DNA of 29,847 nucleotides from JAAYYM01 sp964631375. GTDB lineage: Bacteria > Bacillota > Clostridia > Lachnospirales > Lachnospiraceae. Both the position numbers and the translations under genes were made by a program. The DNA lies in NCBI GenBank assembly GCA_964631375.1, contig CAZVYQ010000036.1, forward strand, positions 1-29,847, in the 5' to 3' direction. The notes beneath the pieces were generated by a model that had not been told where the DNA came from, did no database searches, and saw only the letters and a list, made by a program, of their open reading frames with translations. This document shows, piece by piece, positions 23,326 to 29,847 of the stretch; the stretch's first letter is position 1, and every line of letters begins with the position of its first letter.

Positions 23326-24954
23326 TTATTTTCCGACGTTTTTCGACATTGCCATTCCAATTCCCATAAACATGAAAATAAATGGTGTACACATCACCTG
23401 CTGATAGCAAAAGAAATTATGACCCATATAACATAGGATACTAACTGCAACAGCCATTCCCAGACAGCACTTTTTGTCTCTAAACAAACTTCGTGCCGCA
23501 GCACAAAATATACCGGCATATGCCGCCAATCCCAGAACCCCTTCGCAGATCAGCATATTAAACCATTCATTGTGGGCATTCGGCAGCACACTGTTACCAA
23601 AACGCTCTGTCATTTCTCCCATATGATAAGCCTTCACATACTCTGAATACGTATCCGGCCCACATCCGAGCAGCTTCTCTCTCACTCCAAACTCACCAAA
23701 CATTTTTGCAGATAACTTCCAGGTAAAGCCTCTGGCATTTCCCCAGTCATCATCAAACCGAAAATATCCCATATCATACAGAAATGACAGCCAGGCAGGC
23801 AAATGTTGCGTAGTTGTTAAATAAATCAATACGATGACCAAAGGAATCATAACTGCTGCCACACAGATTACCAAGATGCGAAGCCAAGTGCAGATAGTGG
23901 ACAGCTTCTCCATCTGTTGCGTGTCCTTCCTTTGTTGAGCATCCTTCCTTTGATAGATCCAAGAGATAACATAAAGAATGACCACTGCGGTCAAAGCCAT
24001 CCACATCACTGCGTTTTGAGAAAAAAAGATAGATAAATTCTCCAAGGGAACTACCTTTTCAGGAAACATCATCTGCAATATACCAATCAGTCTCATGGAA
24101 AACAAACACAATAGCAAAACTTCCAGAAATCTTCTCCACGAAGCAGGAGAAGCAAATGCATTCAAAAACAGCATAAACATCAGCACACCCAAAGCAATAA
24201 AAGCACTGTCACTGTTCTGTGTCACAAGAGATGCAAATCCAATGAAGCAATATATTCCAAGTAGCAACCTATCCCTCTTCTCATTCTCAAAAAAGAAAAG
24301 CATCACTCCAATTGGAAGCATCACACAGAGATAGCTGGAATACCAGGTTGCCTGACCGATCGTTGTCAAAAACTCAACAAAATGATAGGACTCCAAACCT
24401 TTATACAGACCAAGCGGGTCAATCGTAAATCTATGCAACACTGCCAGTATACAGATGATTCCTGATACTGCAAAATTGATGTATAAAAATGACCTGTTCC
24501 ATTCACTGCACCACCATCTTGAGATGATAAAATAGATCATCACAAACATCAGCTGGGCAGCAAGTCCCATTCTCCATCCTCCGCATCCCCATAATGCACT
24601 ATTTCTATAGTTACTGAATACATAGGATGCAAACGAAATGACCGCATAAGTCAACATGAATATATCCACCACTGAGAGAGTTTTCACAAATCCCTTGAAT
24701 ACCTGTATCGAATCCTCCAGCCCTCCACGATGTATCAACCTCTCAGTCAATGCAAGAACTCCAAAGAGCAGCACAGTCATCAGCATGATCAGTGTACCCT
24801 TATAGAACAGTTCATTCTTATAATTTCCGATATCATAATATGCATGATGATAAAACAACGGGATTGCTATGATTAAAAACATAACATACCCCGCCGTTAC
24901 AATTTGCATTCCCTTATGTAACACTTCTCGGAATCTCATCGAATTCTGCTTCAT
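23326..24954 (-). CDS. O-antigen ligase/polymerase (Wzy_C-like) family membrane protein
   Basis: 542 residues from the ATG at 24954; a GTG at 24984 is an alternative start, and neither has a strong ribosome site. About 11-12 membrane segments. A large external loop near the C-terminus carries GCGPDTY (430-436) and AHNEWFNMLICEGVLG (from 460), the hallmarks of the O-antigen ligase domain. In Gram-positives such proteins polymerise or attach surface polysaccharide or teichoic acid-like chains from lipid-linked units. It is the last gene of the surface cluster, downstream of two half-size transporters. A short linker around 343-355 has KDAQQRKDTQQ, a small internal repeat. No clear terminator follows. 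Confidence 0.88.
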   Translation of the reverse strand: MKQNSMRFREVLHKGMQIVTAGYVMFLIIAIPLFYHHAYYDIGNYKNELFYKGTLIMLMTVLLFGVLALTERLIHRGGLEDSIQVFKGFVKTLSVVDIFMLTYAVISFASYVFSNYRNSALWGCGGWRMGLAAQLMFVMIYFIISRWWCSEWNRSFLYINFAVSGIICILAVLHRFTIDPLGLYKGLESYHFVEFLTTIGQATWYSSYLCVMLPIGVMLFFFENEKRDRLLLGIYCFIGFASLVTQNSDSAFIALGVLMFMLFLNAFASPASWRRFLEVLLLCLFSMRLIGILQMMFPEKVVPLENLSIFFSQNAVMWMALTAVVILYVISWIYQRKDAQQRKDTQQMEKLSTICTWLRILVICVAAVMIPLVIVLIYLTTTQHLPAWLSFLYDMGYFRFDDDWGNARGFTWKLSAKMFGEFGVREKLLGCGPDTYSEYVKAYHMGEMTERFGNSVLPNAHNEWFNMLICEGVLGLAAYAGIFCAAARSLFRDKKCCLGMAVAVSILCYMGHNFFCYQQVMCTPFIFMFMGIGMAMSKNVGK

Positions 24955-25003
24955 GAACACTTCATCTCTATTTCTTAATATCACTATTTCACTCTATTTC
25001 AGA

Positions 25004-25375
25004 TTACAACAGTACAGTTCCAAGGCCCGGTATCTGATTTCCCACTGTATACATTGCAATGCCTGCAATGATCAGAACCAACGCAAACACCTTCCGCTTA
25101 GTCAGATGTTCTTTGAAAATTGCCACGCCAAAGATCGTGATGTAAAAATAGCTTGTTGTCTCCAGAATAGGACCCAAACTCAGTGGAATTCCTTTATAAG
25201 CCAACATACTCAGCACAGTTGTCCCCAAAAAGAATATATAGGCTATGATCACCATTGGATTCAGATATTCCATGATGACATTCTTGTGTGGCTTCAATGC
25301 TTCCTTCTTCAATAATACCTGCGAGATCGCAGCCACCAATACACTGGAGAGATAAATCATCACATAAGGTGCCAT
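25004..25375 (-). CDS. Half-size EamA/DMT-family transporter subunit (second of pair)
   Basis: 123 residues from the ATG at 25375, with GGAGG 7 nt upstream. The longer frame to 25477 only overlaps the previous gene. Four hydrophobic segments give one EmrE-like repeat (IYLSSVLVAAISQVLLKKEA at the start, LSLGPILETTSYFYITIFGVAIFKEHLTKRKVF in the second half). Its ATG overlaps the stop of the partner gene by one base (TGATG), so the two are made together. Paired half-DMT proteins such as ArnE/ArnF flip undecaprenyl-linked sugars; the location beside an O-antigen ligase-like gene fits that role here. The substrate is inferred from context only. Confidence 0.82.
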   Translation of the reverse strand: MAPYVMIYLSSVLVAAISQVLLKKEALKPHKNVIMEYLNPMVIIAYIFFLGTTVLSMLAYKGIPLSLGPILETTSYFYITIFGVAIFKEHLTKRKVFALVLIIAGIAMYTVGNQIPGLGTVLL

Positions 25376-25806
25376 CAATCCACCTCCTTGGAATAGAGGA
25401 TAATTCCTGCAATGATAATGACACTTCCAATCACCTGGTTCACCGCAATATGCTCCTGAAAGGCCACAACACCCCAAACCATTCCCCAGACCACTGTAAC
25501 AGCCTTATTGGCAAATGCCGTAGTCAGAGGCAGACGTTTGATGATCTGCTGCCATGCCACCGCATAGATAGCCAAAATAGCCAGCATCAAACCATAGTAC
25601 AATATAAATCGAAAGCTCATAAACTCCTGATTTGCTGCTATCTTTGAACAGATCCCCATCACAGAGAACATCATCAACAGAAGGTGCAGCAAAAAATATA
25701 GCTTCACCTTCTGTGATTTACTGATCTTATCTTCCTTTAATTCACTATCATTTGTCATTTGTTCTTCTGTCAACAATAAACCCTCTTCTTTTACCTCGTA
25801 GATCAT
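25375..25806 (-). CDS. Half-size EamA/DMT-family transporter subunit (first of pair)
   Basis: 143 residues. A charged N-terminal tail of about 34 residues (rich in Glu/Lys) precedes four membrane segments. The second half reads LPLTTAFANKAVTVVWGMVWGVVAFQEH, the characteristic end of an EamA repeat. The ATG at 25806 overlaps the stop of the acetyltransferase gene (ATGA); an internal ATG at 25758 is possible. It is translationally linked to both neighbours and probably forms a heterodimer with the next gene product. With that partner it is a candidate flippase for lipid-linked sugar intermediates. Confidence 0.82.
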   Translation of the reverse strand: MIYEVKEEGLLLTEEQMTNDSELKEDKISKSQKVKLYFLLHLLLMMFSVMGICSKIAANQEFMSFRFILYYGLMLAILAIYAVAWQQIIKRLPLTTAFANKAVTVVWGMVWGVVAFQEHIAVNQVIGSVIIIAGIILYSKEVD

Positions 25807-26525
25807 CGAGCATACTTTTCAACAAAGGAATCCACATCATCAAACTCAGTCACATGCTCCCTCAGCCATGCTTCGTCATGCTCCCACCACTTGATCTCCT
25901 CAAGCTTTTGGATGATGTCCGGCTCAAAACGCGAACCAATCTTTTTTGCAGGAACACCTGCATAGATACCATAAGGCTCTACATCCTTGGTAACCAATGC
26001 ACATGCACCGATCACCGCACCATCTCCAATGGTCACGCCTGCCAAAATACGCACATCACTGGCAATCCAGACATCATTTCCGATCTCCACCTGATAATCT
26101 GTATGCCCCTTCTGTTCCACCACTCCTGCCGGATACCTGTTTTCCTCAAAAACAGTATCATCACGAAAAGTATATCCAAGCCACTCACGTGACGAATAAA
26201 AAGCAGAATGCGTAGAGACAAAACGCTCCTTTACAGGATGTTGTCCTATCACAATCTCCACATTGGGAGCGATACTGCAAAACCTACCGATCCTGGCCTC
26301 AGAAATATTAGAGTAACGATTAATATTTGTTCCATAGCCAAGATATGCGTTTGCCACATAAACACCCTTGTCCAGAAAATTTCTACCCTCAAAGACTGTA
26401 TTGCGAAAATATGTCCCCTGCCCGAATACACTCTTTGTCTTTCTCTGCACACTGACCTTCTTCAGCAAAAAAACTGTATGTCTATAAAACCAAGAACCCA
26501 TTTGTAATAAAAACCGTCTGAACAT
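25803..26525 (-). CDS. CatB-related O-acetyltransferase (hexapeptide repeat, XAT-like)
   Basis: 240 residues; ATG at 26525 with AGGAGG 4 nt upstream, in the 8-nt space after the lysozyme gene. The left-handed beta-helix repeats are clear (for example IGRFCSIAPNVEIVIG and IGNDVWIASDVRILAGVTIGDGAVIGACALVTKDV). The xenobiotic/CatB type is suggested by the catalytic GQHP His and the PAKKIGSRF end. It should transfer acetyl (or another acyl) from acyl-CoA to a sugar hydroxyl, probably on the polysaccharide built by the surrounding genes. The first 20 residues are hydrophobic and basic, which may bring the enzyme to the membrane. Its stop overlaps the start of the first transporter subunit. Confidence 0.87.
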   Translation of the reverse strand: MFRRFLLQMGSWFYRHTVFLLKKVSVQRKTKSVFGQGTYFRNTVFEGRNFLDKGVYVANAYLGYGTNINRYSNISEARIGRFCSIAPNVEIVIGQHPVKERFVSTHSAFYSSREWLGYTFRDDTVFEENRYPAGVVEQKGHTDYQVEIGNDVWIASDVRILAGVTIGDGAVIGACALVTKDVEPYGIYAGVPAKKIGSRFEPDIIQKLEEIKWWEHDEAWLREHVTEFDDVDSFVEKYAR

Positions 26526-26533
26526 CCTGCCTC

Positions 26534-27595
26534 CTATGGTGCCAGATGAGCAATTCCCACGATATCAATCAGATAATTCTTCTTGCCAACCTTAACTGTT
26601 GTATTGGTAGCCATCGCTCCGGTCTTAGGATCAAAGTAATATTGATTCGGTCCTATGGTAACCAGACCTGTCTGCATGGATCCGTCATCTCCCATAAAGT
26701 AAATACCTGTCCCGTCAGAAACCAAGCCTGTCTGCATTACACCCAACAGTGGCTCCATGTAATAACGCTTTCCGTTATAATCCAGCCAGCCTCTGTGCAT
26801 CATATAGTTCTCCATGAAGAACTTCTTGCCATTCACTTCCTTGAATCCATTCGCTATGATAATTCCTGAATAATCCTTGAATTGGAAGTCCAGATCCACC
26901 CTGCCCTCGATACCCGGCACATAACCATGACTCGTAGGCTGCCAAAAAGCATAACCCGGATATGCACAAGCATCTGCATATTGAGCCACCCAAGTATCCT
27001 GCGTCACACTGCCGATTCGATTGGTGAACCAGTTCTTGCTGGAATACACGATCGGATAATAGCCTGCACCCTGTACCGTATTACAAAATGAATTAATCAA
27101 AGCCTTCAACTGATCCGGAGTCATACCCTTATGATATGCATCCTCAATATCATAGGCAATTGGATAAGCGATCGGATAATCCTTTGCACAGGAAATCGCA
27201 AACAATCCCTCCTGAGCTGCCATCTCCGGAGTCGTTGCATAAGAATATACATAAATACCTACCGGAATCCCTGCAGCTATGGCACCGGACATATTGTCAC
27301 GGAAGCATGCATCCAAACCACTTTTGAAGCTGCCTGCGCGGATAAATGCAAACTGGATATCACTTGCTGCTACCGAACTCCAGTTGATCTTGCCCTGATG
27401 ATAGGACACATCCACACCACGCTTCATCGCGCCTGCAATCGGTGCTCCTGATTTGTTCACAAACGAACCACCGACACGGTTCCAGCCCTGATCATAATAA
27501 TCTGCTGTTGTTGCAAATACCCCTACTGTACTTGTCAACATCATCGTAGCAGTCAAAAAGAGAACTGCTACTGCTTTCAATCCCTTACTCTTCAT
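26534..27595 (-). CDS. Secreted GH25 lysozyme with cell-wall-binding repeats
   Basis: 353 residues from the ATG at 27595, with GGAGA 6 nt upstream. Signal peptide of about 28 residues (cleavage near VFA-TT). The GH25 muramidase barrel covers about 57-245: GVDVSYHQGKINW with Asp62, AFIRAG, VGIYVYSYA, YDIED with Asp149 and the catalytic Glu151, and DLDFQF. The C-terminal 100 residues hold repeats of the choline/cell-wall-binding type, with aromatic-rich units such as GWLDYNGKRYYMEPLLGVMQTGLV. It cleaves the MurNAc-GlcNAc bond of peptidoglycan outside the cell. The setting beside surface-polysaccharide genes suggests wall remodelling rather than phage lysis; there is no holin. A direct PIAY-PIAY doubling precedes the active site. 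Confidence 0.93.
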   Translation of the reverse strand: MKSKGLKAVAVLFLTATMMLTSTVGVFATTADYYDQGWNRVGGSFVNKSGAPIAGAMKRGVDVSYHQGKINWSSVAASDIQFAFIRAGSFKSGLDACFRDNMSGAIAAGIPVGIYVYSYATTPEMAAQEGLFAISCAKDYPIAYPIAYDIEDAYHKGMTPDQLKALINSFCNTVQGAGYYPIVYSSKNWFTNRIGSVTQDTWVAQYADACAYPGYAFWQPTSHGYVPGIEGRVDLDFQFKDYSGIIIANGFKEVNGKKFFMENYMMHRGWLDYNGKRYYMEPLLGVMQTGLVSDGTGIYFMGDDGSMQTGLVTIGPNQYYFDPKTGAMATNTTVKVGKKNYLIDIVGIAHLAP

Positions 27596-27660
27596 CTGTA
27601 CTCTCCACACTCCTTGTTTTTATATTAATCCTATGTTGCTCATTTTAACACTTTTAGTAA

Positions 27661-28491
27661 CTAAAAACCAGATGGATAAACATCAGATAATCCCAAATAA
27701 TAATTCATACGTTCCATTTTCAGATTCGAAAAGGTTCCCATCGGTGCCTGAATCATCATATATACCCCACGTGGTTTACTGATTGACACATGCATGCTGC
27801 TCATACTGCTGAAATAATCAGCAGGTATTACTTCAAGAGTTGCATCTGCTCCCAAACACAACAGTGCAGGTTCATAACCGGGTATCAAATAACCACTCGG
27901 GATACCCACCTCAGCACCCATCGTCCGCGGTATCAGCTTCGTGAAATCAGGAGAGAACGTAGGCATGAAATATGCCGGATATTCTATGGCTCCATAAGCA
28001 TTTCTCTTTCCGATATTAATATCCAGCATAGGACCGGGCAGATAATACTTTTGCATAGCTGCCATCGCAATCATGCTCTTAGCTGCAGGTCCACAATTAC
28101 TATCCAGGATTTCTGCATATGCCCTCTCATTGCCTTGTACTCCGACCATTGTGTTGATGGTTCCCAAATTGGATGTAATTGCCGCACCCGGAACAGTATT
28201 CGTAATGTACATACCCGGCACTGTAGAGAATACAGTCTGCCCATTGACCAGAATGGTTCCTACCGTAGAACCGATTGGCATGGATGGGCATGAACAATTG
28301 GATCCATAGTTCTTTTCCTGTTTTGTTTCCTGCTTTGCTTCATTCCCGCTTACACTACTATTTCCTTCATCTGCCCTCGTATTAATGGTACTGATTGCAA
28401 GAAATACAATTGCCACCGCTGTAAACAACACAGCATTGATTACATTTTCTTTTCCTCTTTTACTGAATTCATTTCTTTTCCCCGACTTCAT
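27661..28491 (-). CDS. Secreted or membrane-anchored protein of unknown function
   Basis: 276 residues; ATG at 28491 with GGAGG 11 nt upstream. A basic N-terminus is followed by one hydrophobic segment (about 19-36) and ISTINTRADEG, which could be a cleavage site. A low-complexity Lys/Glu linker and a CSCPSMPIG motif follow. The mature region begins with repeated short Val/Thr/Gly strands and has AEILDSNCGPAAKSMIAMAAMQKYY in the middle. I do not recognise the family. It lies upstream of the lysozyme on the same strand, so it may belong to the surface cluster. The 143-nt region before it holds a palindrome and a direct repeat that suggest regulation. Confidence 0.7.
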   Translation of the reverse strand: MKSGKRNEFSKRGKENVINAVLFTAVAIVFLAISTINTRADEGNSSVSGNEAKQETKQEKNYGSNCSCPSMPIGSTVGTILVNGQTVFSTVPGMYITNTVPGAAITSNLGTINTMVGVQGNERAYAEILDSNCGPAAKSMIAMAAMQKYYLPGPMLDINIGKRNAYGAIEYPAYFMPTFSPDFTKLIPRTMGAEVGIPSGYLIPGYEPALLCLGADATLEVIPADYFSSMSSMHVSISKPRGVYMMIQAPMGTFSNLKMERMNYYLGLSDVYPSGF

Positions 28492-28540
28492 AAGTTATTC
28501 CCCCTCCTGATAATCTTATGTAAAGCACCAACATCAGACT

Positions 28541-28552
28541 TATGTTAACATA
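28541..28552. promoter_or_regulatory. Palindrome identical to the tetR promoter palindrome
   Basis: TATGTTAACATA, the same perfect 12-mer as at 16696-16707, lies about 50 nt before the ATG of the secreted protein gene. It may be a second site for the TetR regulator of this window. Confidence 0.45.
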
Positions 28553-28581
28553 CTTTTGATATTATTTCCAGTTATTTTTGA

Positions 28582-28605
28582 GTATTAACCGATTTGTATT
28601 AACCG
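28582..28605. repeat. Tandem 10-bp direct repeat upstream of the secreted protein gene
   Basis: GTATTAACCG occurs at 28582-28591 and again at 28596-28605, 14 nt start to start. It lies between two genes of the same strand and could be an activator or repressor site. No convincing -35/-10 pair was found nearby. Confidence 0.45.
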
Positions 28606-28634
28606 TTTTGGTCAATAAATCATCATTTCTCAAT

Positions 28635-29847
28635 TCAATAATTATAATACAGGCAAAAATGTTCTGATTTCTCTACCAGCTCATATCTACTTAACTGTTC
28701 CGGAAGCTCATAATCAGGATAAGTCAGCACCATATCCTCCTCCGGTGTCTGAAAAGCTTCTGGGCTTAATCCTTCTGTTACCTGTATCCTCTGATCAGGC
28801 AAACAAAACTGTACATATCCAATATAAGGGCTGTACATAGAATCCAAGAAAAATAATTCCTTTCCCTCACGCTGCATCTCCTCAATCCGATTGACCAGTT
28901 TCAGATCGGACCAATCTGCTTTATGACAGTCATAGACACATATGGAGGTCATATAGACACCTATTCCAATATACAATACTGCCACCGTCCCCAGCAACAG
29001 CTCGTGTCCTTGCTTTTGAGAACATCTTATAATCAATACAATGAGAATCGAAATGAAAAACTCTATCATAACCGGCATCATAAATACCCATTTTAAACCA
29101 GGCTGTTGTCTGCCGAACATCCACGAAGCACCAATGATAAAATCACGCATATAGGTCATAATCTCATGCCCAGATATGAAATAATCCAAAAGAAATGCAA
29201 CACCATACTGGGCCAAAAAGATGATGATCATACTACGATATGGACGCTTTGCTTCTAATAGTTCCATAATGCCAAGGCATAACAGGATCGGCATAAACAG
29301 CTCACTGTATCTTCCATAGATCAGCTGATCAATCCGATATCCATTCACAAAATATACCGCATTGATCACTAGCGAAAGAAATAATGCCAAAAGAAAGTAC
29401 AGCCAAAAGAAAAACTTGTGATTTTCATTATGATTCTTCAGTATTTTTACGATCTTGATCATCCCAAGATAACCAATCCCAAAGGTTGCGACTCCTATAT
29501 AAAATAGTTTTCCTAAGAAACCGGTAAGAAGCATCAACAGATTTTCGAAATGAAACAGAGAATATACCTTTGCCAACTGATTCATCAGACGATTGGCATC
29601 CTGTACTCCGGTCAATGGCTGAGGTTTCATACAAAATATAACCCCTAAAACCATGCCAATCATACACAAGATTGAAAGACCAGTAAATTTAACCAGTTTA
29701 TCTCTACTAAACCGATCTCTCAAAAGATACATACTCATAGCAATACAAAAAGAAGCCAAAATTCCCAATGTTCGCATATGAGTAAAGACCAACGATGTCC
29801 CAAACAGGATACTCAAAAGCAGATATTTTGTCCGCTCAGACTTCAGA
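28635..29847 (-). CDS. Polytopic membrane protein, possibly glycosyltransferase-like, N-terminus off the window
   Basis: The frame is open to the right edge with no stop (404 codons visible), so the gene starts outside; a TTG at 29816 inside it is not a convincing start. Visible are about 8-9 membrane segments, then a C-terminal external domain of about 100 residues (CVYDCHKADWSDLKLVNRIEEM to the end CLYYNY). A membrane part followed by such a domain recalls the GT-C glycosyltransferase class and related surface-polymer enzymes. The catalytic first loop, which would decide this, is missing. It is the most upstream visible gene of the surface cluster. Confidence 0.7.
   Translation of the reverse strand, partial: LKSERTKYLLLSILFGTSLVFTHMRTLGILASFCIAMSMYLLRDRFSRDKLVKFTGLSILCMIGMVLGVIFCMKPQPLTGVQDANRLMNQLAKVYSLFHFENLLMLLTGFLGKLFYIGVATFGIGYLGMIKIVKILKNHNENHKFFFWLYFLLALFLSLVINAVYFVNGYRIDQLIYGRYSELFMPILLCLGIMELLEAKRPYRSMIIIFLAQYGVAFLLDYFISGHEIMTYMRDFIIGASWMFGRQQPGLKWVFMMPVMIEFFISILIVLIIRCSQKQGHELLLGTVAVLYIGIGVYMTSICVYDCHKADWSDLKLVNRIEEMQREGKELFFLDSMYSPYIGYVQFCLPDQRIQVTEGLSPEAFQTPEEDMVLTYPDYELPEQLSRYELVEKSEHFCLYYNY

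Noticed and set aside
23088..23360. A 90-residue minus-strand frame in the 23159-23325 intergenic region
   Set aside because: It overlaps the 3' ends of genes on both sides and has no ribosome site or recognisable composition.

Overview
The window (about 29.8 kb, roughly 40% GC by eye) looks like chromosome of a Gram-positive Clostridia bacterium, most likely a Lachnospiraceae member. The reasons are strong AGGAGG-type ribosome sites, TTGACA/TATAAT promoters, U-tailed hairpin terminators, a lipoprotein with a short lipobox, a Csp-like S8 peptidase, and a radical SAM/DUF4130 pair typical of Firmicutes. The species cannot be fixed from sequence alone. Nearly all genes lie on the minus strand; only nfo (7228-8091) and a small membrane-anchored protein (22463-23158) are on plus. 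I see no tRNA, rRNA, CRISPR array, insertion sequence or phage gene. No gene-free stretch exceeds about 220 bases. A run of 100 N (20660-20759) interrupts guaB.

Layout from left to right. (1) 1-3804: a minus-strand unit of a PfkB hexose-phosphate kinase, an SGNH/GDSL lipoprotein and an S8 serine peptidase cut by the left edge. (2) 3907-5628: a membrane chemoreceptor. 5746-7056: a cytoplasmic GH13 alpha-glucan hydrolase. (3) 7228-13280: a DNA-repair block. It holds endonuclease IV (nfo), a nuclease-helicase of the DinG/XPD type, an HPr-like (Crh-like) small protein coupled to it, a DUF4130 protein, and a radical SAM DNA modification/repair protein. The radical SAM operon has a near-perfect LexA (SOS) box directly after its -10. 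The HPr-like/helicase operon carries a degenerate copy at the same spacing.

(4) 13521-14894: a uracil permease with a terminator hairpin in its leader, which looks like attenuation. (5) 15066-16649: a TetR regulator and an atypical PfkB-like kinase whose catalytic Asp is Glu. (6) 16733-19363: a GGDEF-EAL cyclic-di-GMP protein. (7) 19508-21604: guaB (IMP dehydrogenase) followed by an ABC-2 type permease. (8) 21770-23158: two divergent genes for small membrane proteins of unknown function. (9) 23326 to the right edge: a cell-surface cluster with an O-antigen ligase/polymerase-like protein, two half-size DMT transporters, a CatB-like acetyltransferase, a secreted GH25 lysozyme with cell-wall-binding repeats, a secreted protein of unknown function and a polytopic membrane protein cut by the right edge.

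The most interesting part is the repair block. Two operons seem to share one SOS-type promoter design, the radical SAM protein ends in a consensus sliding-clamp-binding peptide (QLSLF), and a Crh-like HPr without its phosphorylatable His is coupled to a nuclease-helicase. A second notable signal is a 12-bp perfect palindrome (TATGTTAACATA) shared by the tetR promoter and the region upstream of the unknown secreted protein.
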